From Marinobacter salarius (GTDB lineage Bacteria > Pseudomonadota > Gammaproteobacteria > Pseudomonadales > Oleiphilaceae), in the NCBI GenBank assembly GCA_000831005.1, contig CP007152.1, positions 3,100,001 through 3,164,000 of the forward strand: DNA of 64,000 bases. The letters run 5' to 3'. Of the stretch, positions 47,867-56,563 are shown in pieces. Within the stretch, counting starts at the first letter, position 1. Each line of letters begins with the position of its first letter. Under the pieces are notes generated by a model. It had not been told where the DNA came from, did not search any database, and worked only from the letters and a program-made list of their open reading frames with translations. A program made the position numbers and the translations under genes.

Positions 47867-48312
47867 CAAAGGATCCAGTGAATTATGTGTTCTTCCCAAT
47901 CGTCTTCCGGTACATCGGCTTCCGAGATCACGCGATTACGCACCGATACACCCGCTTCATGAACCGTATCGGGGTCACCCGACCGTAGCGGGTGCCAGTC
48001 TGCAAGCGCACGCCCTTCCGCCAGTGTGCGGTAGGCACAGGTATACGGCAGCCAATGGTAGTCGCTCAGCGTATCCGGTGTCAGCACCGTGCATGCAGGC
48101 ACTTTCTGCAAACGCTCGGAGTACACGCTGCACTGACAGGTGTCCTGCTCCATGTAACGGCACACCAGCTCAGTGTAGTAGACATCGCCGGTGTCTTCGT
48201 CTTCCAGCTTGGCCAGACAACATTTTCCGCAGCCGTCACACAGGGACTCCCATTCCTTGGCGGTCATCTCATGGAGACGTTTGCGTTGCCAGAACGGAAT
48301 CTCTGCAATCAT
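47866..48312 (-). CDS. ycgN: YcgN family cysteine cluster protein
   Basis: This 148-residue cytoplasmic protein has the cysteine signature CDGCGKCCLAKLED and later CQCSVY and PACTVLTPD, a likely metal-binding cluster (UPF0260/CxxCxxCC family). Function is unproven. It overlaps ycgL upstream and the small membrane gene downstream, each by four bases or fewer. Confidence 0.92.
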   Translation of the reverse strand: MIAEIPFWQRKRLHEMTAKEWESLCDGCGKCCLAKLEDEDTGDVYYTELVCRYMEQDTCQCSVYSERLQKVPACTVLTPDTLSDYHWLPYTCAYRTLAEGRALADWHPLRSGDPDTVHEAGVSVRNRVISEADVPEDDWEEHIIHWIL

Positions 48313-48601
48313 TCCCGGCCGGGCTCCGGTTTACGGCGAAAGTCTACAACGTAGCCGCTGGATTCCTCAGGCATCTGCAGGAAGAAATCCTTGTCGGCAA
48401 TAGCTCCAGAACCTGCTTGCCAGACGTTCGGGCAAGCTTCCGTTCCGGTGTCATGATCAGGTCCATGGCGTGTATTGGCTGGCCGAATATGCCCCGCAGG
48501 CTATCCGGCAGTTCATCCCAGGCCTGGCCCCGTCGAACGTAGATATACGTGTCCGGCTTCTTACTGCTGCGAAACACCGACACAAAGGTCTTTTCGGTCA
48601 T
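48309..48601 (-). CDS. ycgL: YcgL domain protein (sequence frameshift)
   Basis: One missing base near 48400 (GG read as G) ends the frame early. Restored, the product is 97 residues and ends RKPEPGRE. It matches the YcgL family: FVSVFRSSKKPDTYIYVRRG, LPDSLRGIFG and the end FFLQMPEESSGYVVDF. The family's role is unknown. It starts in the last bases of rnd (ATGA) and ends overlapping ycgN, an order shared with other gammaproteobacteria. Confidence 0.88.
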
Positions 48602-49746
48602 GATTTCAGTAGTTCCTCAATCTGTTCCTGCACCGGTGCCAGGAGGTCACGGCGCCAGCCCTCGTCAAACAGCCCGGCAGCCAGGTTTCGTTGTTGTACA
48701 ACAGCCTCAAGACGCTTGCGAGGCGCCAGCAGTTCCACCGGCACATCCCGTTCCTCCGCCGCCTTCACCATCAGGCGTTTGAGCTGTTTATAGAACATCT
48801 GGTCCTGGCGGCTCAGCGGAGCGGCAATAACGTCGATGCCGGAATTATCCGCGGTCGATGCCTCCGCAACCATATTAATAATTGTATCCCCGTAGCGCCT
48901 GACCACGGCCGGAGGCAAGCCCTGGATATTCGATAGCTCCCGTACTGACTGTGGCAGTCTCTGGGCGATGGCAATCAGCAGCGCATCGGCCACAACACGG
49001 TTGCGGGGCCGATCCCGGAGGCGCGACTCATGTTCCCGCCAACACACCAGGGTTTTCAGCACCCCCTGCTGTTGGCGGCTCAATGTCCAGCCGCCTCGCA
49101 GTTTCAGGTAATGGCTGTCGGGATTATCCTGGGCTGCCAGTTCCTTTGAAAATCGAGTGGATTCGTCAGCCAATGCCGCTTCAAGGCCCCGTTTCTGCAA
49201 CCGAGTAATCACCCAGTGATACAAGGGAACAAGGAAGCGAACGTCGTCCAGAGCGTAGCGTTCCTGAGCTGCGGAAAGCGGGCGAGAAACCCAATCCGAG
49301 CGCGTCGCCGATTTATCCAGTGATTCACCGAAAAGAGTTTCCACCAGCCGGGCATAACCGACGGAAAAGCCGGCACCGGCCAGCGCGGCGCCGATCTGCA
49401 GGTCGAGAATGCCCTCCGGTTCCAGCTGCAACCAGTGCCGGAACAGTTCCAGATCCTCACTCATGGCGTATAGCAATTTGGGGGTGTCCGGGTCGGTGAG
49501 CGCGTTGCGAAAGCCCTCTGACGCCTCTGCGACCGACGGGTCTACCAGGCAGAACCGCTGCCCCATCCCCAACTGGACCAGACCAGGAATCGGGAAGAAG
49601 GTGTTGACCCGTTCGAACTCGGTATCCAGTGCAAGCGGTTCGCCTTGCCCTTCGGCAAGCCAGCGGTCCAGGTCGTCCGGCTCCCGAATCCAGGTAACCG
49701 TGTCGGGAGCCGCAGGAACGGAAGCGGCTGGGGTGTTGGAATCCAT
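48598..49746 (-). CDS. rnd: Ribonuclease D
   Basis: This intact 382-residue 3'-5' exonuclease trims tRNA and other stable RNA precursors. DEDD-type active-site motifs are visible: LALDTEFERV (Exo I), LLYAMSEDLELF (Exo II) and AQERYALDDVRFLVPLY (Exo III). One HRDC domain is visible in the C-terminal half (RDRPRNRVVADALLIAIA). It is first in the rnd-ycgL-ycgN operon. Confidence 0.95.
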   Translation of the reverse strand: MDSNTPAASVPAAPDTVTWIREPDDLDRWLAEGQGEPLALDTEFERVNTFFPIPGLVQLGMGQRFCLVDPSVAEASEGFRNALTDPDTPKLLYAMSEDLELFRHWLQLEPEGILDLQIGAALAGAGFSVGYARLVETLFGESLDKSATRSDWVSRPLSAAQERYALDDVRFLVPLYHWVITRLQKRGLEAALADESTRFSKELAAQDNPDSHYLKLRGGWTLSRQQQGVLKTLVCWREHESRLRDRPRNRVVADALLIAIAQRLPQSVRELSNIQGLPPAVVRRYGDTIINMVAEASTADNSGIDVIAAPLSRQDQMFYKQLKRLMVKAAEERDVPVELLAPRKRLEAVVQQRNLAAGLFDEGWRRDLLAPVQEQIEELLKS

Positions 49747-49765
49747 ATAATAATCCCGGTCAGGT

Positions 49766-50368
49766 TTAATCAGTCAGAGGTTTTCGGCCACGGAAGGCAT
49801 GGGTCAGGGTAAATCCGTCAACATAACCCAGTTCGCCCCCCACCGGGATACCATGGGCAAGACGGGTAATCAGGATATTGCGGCCATCCAGCCTGTCGGC
49901 AATGTAGTGGGCAGTCGCCTCACCTTCCACAGTTGGATTGGTCGCTAGGATCAGCTCCGTCACCCCTTCTCCGTGGATGCGTTGCAGCAGCCGCTCAATA
50001 CCGATTTCCTCGGGGCCCACGCCGTCGATGGGCGACAGATGCCCCATCAACACGAAGTAGCTGCCGCGATAATCGCCCGCCTGCTCAATGGCAAGAAGGT
50101 CGGAGGGGCTTTCCACCACGCAGAGCGTACCATTCCGTCGTTCAGGGTTTTCGCAGATATTGCAGGTAGGCGTATCGGCGAAGTTCTGGCAGCTCTCACA
50201 GCGGCGCACACCGGTCATGGCACGATCCAGTGCGTCAGAAAGCCGCGAGCCTCCAGAGCGGCCGCGCTCCAGCAAGTGGAAGGCCATACGCTGGGCCGTT
50301 TTCTGACCGACGCCAGGCAGACAGCGGAGAGACTCCACCAGTTCGTCTACCAACGGACTAAAAGCCAT
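49766..50368 (-). CDS. recR: Recombination protein RecR
   Basis: This intact 200-residue protein acts with RecF and RecO to load RecA at gaps. It has a helix-hairpin-helix ([17 protein letters not shown]), a four-cysteine zinc site ([16 protein letters not shown]) and a Toprim domain ([15 protein letters not shown], with the later DGVGPEEIG). GAGGATAGCTG precedes the ATG. It follows ybaB by 13 bases, the standard dnaX-ybaB-recR order. Confidence 0.97.
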   Translation of the reverse strand: MAFSPLVDELVESLRCLPGVGQKTAQRMAFHLLERGRSGGSRLSDALDRAMTGVRRCESCQNFADTPTCNICENPERRNGTLCVVESPSDLLAIEQAGDYRGSYFVLMGHLSPIDGVGPEEIGIERLLQRIHGEGVTELILATNPTVEGEATAHYIADRLDGRNILITRLAHGIPVGGELGYVDGFTLTHAFRGRKPLTD

Positions 50369-50381
50369 CAGCTATCCTCGA

Positions 50382-50702
50382 TCAGAACGGCATCTTGAAG
50401 CCCGGAGGCATACCCATACCGGACATCATGCCGGACATTTTGTCTTTCTGGTTTTCCTCAACACGGCGCACGGCGTCGTTGATAGCAGCCGCCAGCAGGT
50501 CTTCCAGAATTTCCTTGTCTTCGCTCAGCAGGGACGGATCGATATCCACTTTCCGCACGTCATGGCGACCGTTCATAGTCACCTTGACCAGGCCCGCGCC
50601 GGCTTCGCCGGTAATCTCGGCCTTGGCGGCCTCTTCCTGAGCCTTCTTCATTTCTTCCTGCATCTGCTGGGCCTTTTTCATCAGGTCGCCCATATTGTTC
50701 AT
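50382..50702 (-). CDS. ybaB: YbaB/EbfC family nucleoid-associated protein
   Basis: This ~106-residue DNA-binding protein has a helical start ([18 protein letters not shown]), [20 protein letters not shown], and the typical MPPGFKMPF end. ATG 50702 is preferred because AAGG lies eight bases upstream; a GTG nine bases earlier is possible. It lies between dnaX and recR and is presumably cotranscribed with them. Confidence 0.95.
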   Translation of the reverse strand: MNNMGDLMKKAQQMQEEMKKAQEEAAKAEITGEAGAGLVKVTMNGRHDVRKVDIDPSLLSEDKEILEDLLAAAINDAVRRVEENQKDKMSGMMSGMGMPPGFKMPF

Positions 50703-50764
50703 CACGCTCACCTTCTACAGAATTGCCTTAGAGAGTTGCCACCACGTGGCTCCAACCGCAGACC

Positions 50765-52703
50765 TTAGCCGGACTTTGCCTGATTCGGCGGCCGGATACT
50801 GTTTTCGACGACCCGAGCCTCGAATCGTTCAACAATCGACTGCACTGCGGGATCATTGCGAATTGAGTCTTCCGCTGCCTTCTGGCGCGCCTGCCGCTGG
50901 CGCTCTTCCCAGGCAGCCGGCGTTTTGCCCTCAGCATCGCCCTGCTCCACACGCAGGGTTATGGTGGCGCCAAACTGATTCCTCAACGCCTCGATAATTT
51001 TTTCTTCATGGCGGGCGTTCAACAACCGCGCGTGACCTTCATCGATGGTCAGCACGATTTCATCGCCGTTGCGGGCCATAGCCGCATTACTGGCGAGGTT
51101 ACCCGGCATGCCCACAATGCCCAGGCTGCGAAAATCACGTTCCCAGACAAATTCGCCAGTATCCGCGGGTTCTTCGATCGGTTCGGCCGGCTCAGTCGAT
51201 TCGGTCGACGCTGCTGATTCTACCTGGGGCACATCGGCCTGAGGCGCTTCGACGTATTCCGGCTCAGGCGCTACTGGCTCGGGCTCATAATCCTCAGTGC
51301 TGGCCGCTTCGGCCGCTGCAGATTCAGCCGCTTCATCCAGCTCGCCAGCCAGGCAGCGTCAGGCTCCTCTGGCGCGGGAGCGGGTTGGGATTCCAGTACG
51401 GGCTCCTGGGCTTCCGGTTGAGGCTCCGGCTGGGGCGTCGGTTCGGTTCGTTGTTCTGGCTCTGCCCGCTGTTCTGAATCTGGCTGTTGAGGCGCTTGTT
51501 CAGGCTCAACAGCCGCTGTTATTGTCTCTGACGCTGCCGGGCCAGGCTCAGGGTCTTCCCGGGATTCCTGCCCTGATGATGACGTCCCGGAGGCCACCAC
51601 CGGTGGTTCACGGCGGTCAGTGCCAGGCCGGAAGGCCAGCATTCGCAGCAACGTCATCTCAAACCCCATGCGGGCATCGGGAGTGACCGCCAGGTCCTTA
51701 CGGCCCATCAACGCGGCCTGATAGAAGAGTTGCGCGTCTTCCGCGCTCAGCCGGCGCGCCAGGGACTCCACCTGCGCGGCATCCCCAAGGGCATTATCGA
51801 CACTGCCCGGCACCACCTGCTCCATCGTCACCCGATGGAACAGCGACAACAGGTCCGCCAGGATCACGCTGTAATCCGGCGCAAAATCGGAAATACGATT
51901 GATCTCGGACAGCAGCGCGGGCCCGTCGTCTTCCACCAGCGCATTCACCAGGTTCTCGATATCGCTTTGATCAATCGTGCCCAGCATGTTGCTGACATCA
52001 CTGCCGCTGAGCGTCTGATTGCCGAAGGCAATGGCCTGGTCTGTCAGGCTCAGGGCGTCCCGCATACTGCCATCCGCGGCACGTGCCAATAGCCACAGGG
52101 CCGGTTCCTCGAAAGGAATGCCTTCCTGGGTCAGCACGTGGCGCAGGTGCCCGGCAATGTGTTCGGGCGTCATCCGCTTGAGGTTGAACTGCAGGCAACG
52201 GGACAACACGGTCACCGGCAGCTTCTGGGGATCCGTGGTCGCCAGCAGGAATTTGACGTGTTCCGGGGGTTCTTCAAGGGTCTTGAGGAAAGCGTTAAAG
52301 GACTGGTTGGTCAACATATGTACCTCGTCAATGAGGTACACCTTGAAGCGGCCACGGGTTGGCGAGTACTGGACGTTATCGGTGAGTTCCCGCATATCAT
52401 CCACGCCAGTACGGGAGCTGCGTCGATTTCGATCAAATCAACAAACCGCCCTTCCTGGATTTCCTGGCAACTGGAGCAGGTTCCACACGGCGTGGCGGTA
52501 ACGCCGGTTTCGCAGTTCAGGCATCGGGCCAGCAATCGGCCAATGGTTGTTTTGCCTACGCCCCGGGTACCGGTAAACAGATAGGCGTGGTGCAGCCGCT
52601 GGTTGTCCAGGGCGTGGATCAGTGCCTGGAGCACATGCTCCTGGCCGACCATATCTTCGAATGTCCGGGGGCGCCACTTACGGGCAAGTACCTGGTAGCT
52701 CAT
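50765..52703 (-). CDS. dnaX: DNA polymerase III subunits gamma and tau (two sequence frameshifts)
   Basis: Two missing bases, near 52410 (in EIDAASRTGVDDMR) and near 51345, split this essential gene into three frames. Restored, it is ~646 residues. The clamp-loader ATPase begins SYQVLARKWRPRTFEDMVGQ, with Walker A FTGTRGVGKTT, a zinc site (CGTCSSC) and Walker B VYLIDEVHML. A Pro/Glu-rich linker and the tau C-terminal domain (FVWERDFRSLGIVGMPGNLA) follow. Loss of an essential gene is implausible, so the breaks are sequencing errors. ATG 52703 is set by family sequence; upstream codons are also open. Confidence 0.95.
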
Positions 52704-52817
52704 GTTCTGCCAACTGCCGTTAAAAATGGGTTTAACCATAGCACGGTCAGGATGTTAGAAGAAGCCAACAAGAAGCAATCAGAGAGGGATAATCGGGGGC
52801 GTTAAAAGGAAAAATCT

Positions 52818-52930
52818 GGGGGTGACTCCATCAGCGACACTCCGGCACACAAGTCCACCGCTTCGGCTGCTCCCTTCCGGGCCTGACCGGGTTCACGGTT
52901 TATCGTTGCGGAGGCACCAATGGAGCCACC
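52818..52930 (-). ncRNA. ffs: Signal recognition particle RNA (4.5S)
   Basis: On the minus strand, the conserved domain IV hairpin is present: GGTCAGGCCCGGAAGGGAGC followed by AGCC, the Ffh-binding loop. The ends GGTGGCTCCA and TGGAGTCACC pair to form the long stem, and T-rich sequence follows. Length is close to the 114 bases of E. coli 4.5S RNA. It lies upstream of dnaX, as in Pseudomonas. Ends are approximate. Confidence 0.95.
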
Positions 52931-52992
52931 ATAACGGGCTTTGGGGCGAAATCCCTCAAAGCGGCGCGCATATTAGCAAAAGGGTTCCGGCA

Positions 52993-53685
52993 CTACAATG
53001 GCAGCGGCACTTCATCGCATCGGAACCAGCAGGCGACGCTGTAACGGGTACGGTGGGCCGGCAACACCTCATGGGGAATTTCTTCGCTCATAAACAGCGC
53101 CATCCGCCCTGCCAGTGGCAATACGACGCCACATACCTCGTTCTCGTTTTCACGATTGAAAATCTGCAACGCGCCGCCGTCGGCCTCCTGCCAACCCTCA
53201 TTAAGGTACAAAACCAGGCTGACAACCCGCGACGCCCTGCCCTGGAAGCTATCCACATGGCGACGGTAGAAATCACCGTTGTGATAGGTGGCGTAGTGTG
53301 CCTCAAACCGTTTCAGCCCCAGGAACAGCCGCTCATTCAAACCCAGCCTGACCGACTCGAAGAACTCGAACAACGCCGCCTGAACCGGCGTCACGCCCTG
53401 CAGCCACGCAATCTTGTCTCGCCTTACTGATCTGTCCTGGAGCAAGTCCTGACCACGCCCCACACCCGCCTTACGCAGCGCCTCGGTCCGGTCCAGTATC
53501 CGAACTTCACTGCGAAGACCCTTTAAAAGGGACGGAGTTAACAGCACAGACACATCCTGGCTCATCCAGCCGTGCTCCGTTAGACCATCCGCCAAGTCAT
53601 CCAGCCACTGATCGCCTCCCGGCGTCGATAGGTCGACTCCGGCCTGGCAAGACTCGGGAACTGAGGCAGCAATCTGGTCAATCAT
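52993..53685 (-). CDS. 2OG-Fe(II) oxygenase family protein
   Basis: This 230-residue cytoplasmic protein has the double-stranded beta-helix iron site: H-x-D in YRRHVDSF and the distal His in SEEIPHEVLPAHRTRYSVACW. The Arg after it binds 2-oxoglutarate. It belongs to the prolyl-hydroxylase-like branch. Bacterial members hydroxylate proteins, but the target here is unknown. It is monocistronic and lies just upstream of the SRP RNA. Confidence 0.9.
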   Translation of the reverse strand: MIDQIAASVPESCQAGVDLSTPGGDQWLDDLADGLTEHGWMSQDVSVLLTPSLLKGLRSEVRILDRTEALRKAGVGRGQDLLQDRSVRRDKIAWLQGVTPVQAALFEFFESVRLGLNERLFLGLKRFEAHYATYHNGDFYRRHVDSFQGRASRVVSLVLYLNEGWQEADGGALQIFNRENENEVCGVVLPLAGRMALFMSEEIPHEVLPAHRTRYSVACWFRCDEVPLPL

Positions 53686-53839
53686 TCATCAAACTCCGAC
53701 GGGGACGGCCGATTTTATGATGGTTTCTCGCCGTAAGCACAGTTTTAATTTACCCTGAGTATAAGGACATGCCGTAACGCTTGCGGCACCTCAGACCGAC
53801 AATCCATTGACCACCCAGAAAGCTGTAACGAGGCACTAC

Positions 53840-54732
53840 GTGACACTAAAACCCGGGCACTGGTCGTTCACCCGATGGACAACCATCGGGCAACTGGAAG
53901 CCATGGAGGTACACCACCCCTTGTTCCACGCCCGCCTTTTCCTGCAGGGCGCTCACCTTACTCACTTTGCCGCCCGTGACGAACCAGACTGGCTGTGGAT
54001 AAGCGACACCGCGCGCTTTGAACCCGGCGTGGCCATCCGTGGTGGCATCCCGATATGCTGGCCCTGGTTTGGGGCGCCCGAGAAAAACCCCCCGGAAGTT
54101 CGCCGCAGGCTGCTGACCACCAGTTCCCACGGTTTCGCCCGTACGGCAGTGTGGAAGCTGGAGGATGTCAGGGAAACCGCGCACGACGTGGAAATCAGCC
54201 TGTCACTGGATGCAAACAGTGACTTTTCTGATGCCTGGGACGGCCGCGCCCGGTTACTGATGACCTTCCACTTCTCGGCTGACGGCTGCAACTGGCGTTG
54301 ACCACCACCAATCCGGGTTCGGAACCGCTGGCGTTTACCCAGGCACTTCACACCTATCTTCCGACCCCGGACATTTCCAAAACGCTGGTCAGAGGCCTCG
54401 AAAACTGCGGATACGTGGACTCCCTGAAAGACTGGAGCTACCACACACAGCAAGGGCCAGTGAGCTTCGAGGGTGAAACCGACCGCATCTATGAAAGCGG
54501 CAATTCGCTGATCGTTGAAACCCCATCAGGGAACCGGCGCATCACCGCCATCGGCAGCGACTCCACGGTTGTCTGGAATCCGGGGCCGGAGAAAGCGGCA
54601 CGATTGTCGGATTTCCCCGACGTTGCCTGGGAGTCCATGCTGTGCGTTGAAAGCGCCAATGCCCTCGGCGATTACCGCGTGCTGAATACGGGCCAGAGTC
54701 ATACCCTTGGCGTTATGATAGGAAGAGAGTAG
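53840..54732 (+). CDS. D-hexose-6-phosphate mutarotase, YeaD-like (sequence frameshift)
   Basis: A missing base near 54285 (CC read as C) splits the gene; restored, it has 297 residues. It is an aldose-1-epimerase-fold enzyme that interconverts anomers of hexose 6-phosphates. Seen are AIRGGIPICWPWFGAPE, the family's SSHGFARTAVWKLEDV with the catalytic His, and DRIYES. The start at GTG 53840 has GAGG seven bases upstream; a TTG at 53807 is also in frame but lacks a site. It is followed after seven bases by the acyltransferase. Confidence 0.88.
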
Positions 54733-54739
54733 AAACCAC

Positions 54740-55555
54740 ATGGGTCTAGCATCGATTCTGAAGTCACGGTTGATCCCGGCAGAGCTGGAGAATCACATCA
54801 ATCGCATCCGCAAGCCGATTGGTTCTCTGGGGTACGATCCCTGGGGCTATAACAACGAAGTGATGAAGTACGGCTTCTCCCTGACCCGCCAGATCTACGA
54901 AAAGTATTTTCGAGTGGAAGCCACCGGCGTTGACAAAATTCCCTCGGAGGGGCCGGTGCTGATCGTCCCGAATCACAGTGGGCAGTTGCCGGTAGATGGA
55001 CTTTTGATCGCCTACGCCCTTGCCTCTCGCGAGAAAAACCCGCGCATTCCCCGGGCAATGATCGAACGTTTTTTCCCGACCGTCCCCTACCTCGGCAATT
55101 TGCTGAACGAGTTTGGCGCGGTTTTGGGCGACCCCACCAATTGCGCCAAGATGCTGGCCAACGGCGAGGCCGTCATCGTATTCCCCGAAGGCATTCGCGG
55201 GTCTGGAAAGCTGTATCAGGATCGCTACCAGCTCAAGCGGTTCGGTAACGGCTTCATGCACCTGGCCATGAAGTACAAGGCACCCATTGTGCCAGTGGGC
55301 GTGGTCGGGTGTGAGGAAACCATTCCCGCCATCGCCAACATCAAACCACTGGCTCGGTGGCTCGGCATTCCCTACGCTCCGGTGGCCATGCCGTTTGTCT
55401 TGCCGGCCAAAGTCCACCTGAACTTTGGCGACCCAATGGTGTTTGACGACCTGGAAATTCCCGAAGAACAGGTGACAGAGCGAGTTGAACAGGTGAAGGC
55501 AGCGATCAGTGAATTGATCGATACCGGACTGAGCGAAAGGAAAAGGCTGTTCTGA
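54740..55555 (+). CDS. Lysophospholipid acyltransferase family protein (PlsC-like)
   Basis: This intact 271-residue protein carries the acyltransferase motifs: VPNHSGQLPVDGLLI (motif I, His and Asp) and VFPEGIRGSGK (motif III). These mark the glycerolipid acyltransferase branch that also includes mycobacterial and marine proteins acting on wax esters or glycerides. The membrane link is peripheral; I see no clear helix. The last base of its stop overlaps the ATG of the SDR gene (TGATG), so both are coupled. The substrate is unassigned. Confidence 0.88.
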   Translation: MGLASILKSRLIPAELENHINRIRKPIGSLGYDPWGYNNEVMKYGFSLTRQIYEKYFRVEATGVDKIPSEGPVLIVPNHSGQLPVDGLLIAYALASREKNPRIPRAMIERFFPTVPYLGNLLNEFGAVLGDPTNCAKMLANGEAVIVFPEGIRGSGKLYQDRYQLKRFGNGFMHLAMKYKAPIVPVGVVGCEETIPAIANIKPLARWLGIPYAPVAMPFVLPAKVHLNFGDPMVFDDLEIPEEQVTERVEQVKAAISELIDTGLSERKRLF

Positions 55556-56502
55556 TGGTTGAAAAAAGCAGACCCCAGATTCTTGTAACAGGTGCAGCCG
55601 GCGCCCTGGCTCAACAGGTAATCAGCCGCCTGCGGGATACCTGCAACCTCGTTGCCGTGGATTTTCGAGAACAGGTCTATCTGGGCGACGATATCCCCAG
55701 CTACTGCATCGACTTCAACAAACGCTCCTTCGAAGACCTTTTCCGGCGTTACCGGTTTGATGGCGTCATTCATCTCGGCCGCATCATGTCGAGCCAGCTC
55801 ACCCGAATGCGCCGGTACAACGCCAACGTTCTCGGTACCCAGAAACTGCTGGACTTGAGCCACAAGTACAACATCAAAAGGGTGGTGGTCCTGTCGACCT
55901 TCCACGTCTATGGCGCGGTGGCCTACAACCCGGCGCTGATAGACGAGGAAGCTCCGCTGAAAAGTGCGGGGCTGAGCGCGGACCTGATTGATTCCGTGGA
56001 ACTGGAGAACCTGGCCAACATCTACCTGTGGCGCTACCCGGACCTGAATATCACCATTCTGCGGCCCTGCAACATTGTCGGCCCAGGCGTGCGCAACTCC
56101 ATCAGCACCTTGCTGGGCATGGAACGGGCACCTGTTCTGGCCGGTTTTTCACCGATGATGCAGTTTATCCATATCGATGACATGGCGGATGCCATCGTGC
56201 TGGCTTACAACAAACCCCAGCGGGGAATTTTCAATGTCGCGCCGCAGGACTGGGTGGCCTACCAGCATGCGTTGAAGCTCTGCGGCTGCGGCCGCATACC
56301 AGTACCATCCATTCCCCCCATACTGCCCAGGATGATACTGCGGACACTCAACCTGCGAAGTTTTCCTTCGTACCTGATGCACTTTTTCAAGTATCCTGTA
56401 GTCATCGACGGCAGGGCGTTCGCCAGGGAATTCGGTTTCACTCCCAGGCGCCCGCTAAAAGAGATATTCCGGTTCTACCGGGAGAACAAGAAGCCGGTGT
56501 GA
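55555..56502 (+). CDS. NAD(P)-dependent epimerase/dehydratase family (SDR) protein
   Basis: This intact 315-residue extended SDR has the dinucleotide motif ILVTGAAGALAQQVISRL. In place of the usual Tyr-x3-Lys, it shows TFHVYGAVAYNPALIDEE and then ELENLANIYLWR. The Tyr/Lys pair is not clear, so it may bind a nucleotide without classical catalysis. NVAPQDWVAY and a C-terminal FYREN segment follow. It sits between the acyltransferase and prsK. Sugar-nucleotide or lipid modification are both possible. Confidence 0.83.
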   Translation: MVEKSRPQILVTGAAGALAQQVISRLRDTCNLVAVDFREQVYLGDDIPSYCIDFNKRSFEDLFRRYRFDGVIHLGRIMSSQLTRMRRYNANVLGTQKLLDLSHKYNIKRVVVLSTFHVYGAVAYNPALIDEEAPLKSAGLSADLIDSVELENLANIYLWRYPDLNITILRPCNIVGPGVRNSISTLLGMERAPVLAGFSPMMQFIHIDDMADAIVLAYNKPQRGIFNVAPQDWVAYQHALKLCGCGRIPVPSIPPILPRMILRTLNLRSFPSYLMHFFKYPVVIDGRAFAREFGFTPRRPLKEIFRFYRENKKPV

Positions 56503-56563
56503 ACGGCACAGGATCGAAATCGGTGCCGTTATGGAAAGTGGCGCATAGCGCAGGAAGCGAAAC

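Noticed and set aside
51271..52739. Programmed ribosomal frameshift in dnaX making gamma and tau
   Set aside because: E. coli uses a slippery A-run with downstream stem-loop to shift at one site late in the gene. Here the breaks are one near codon 100, inside the ATPase, and one in the linker, without a slippery A-run. Both fit a missing base as in many other genes of the window.
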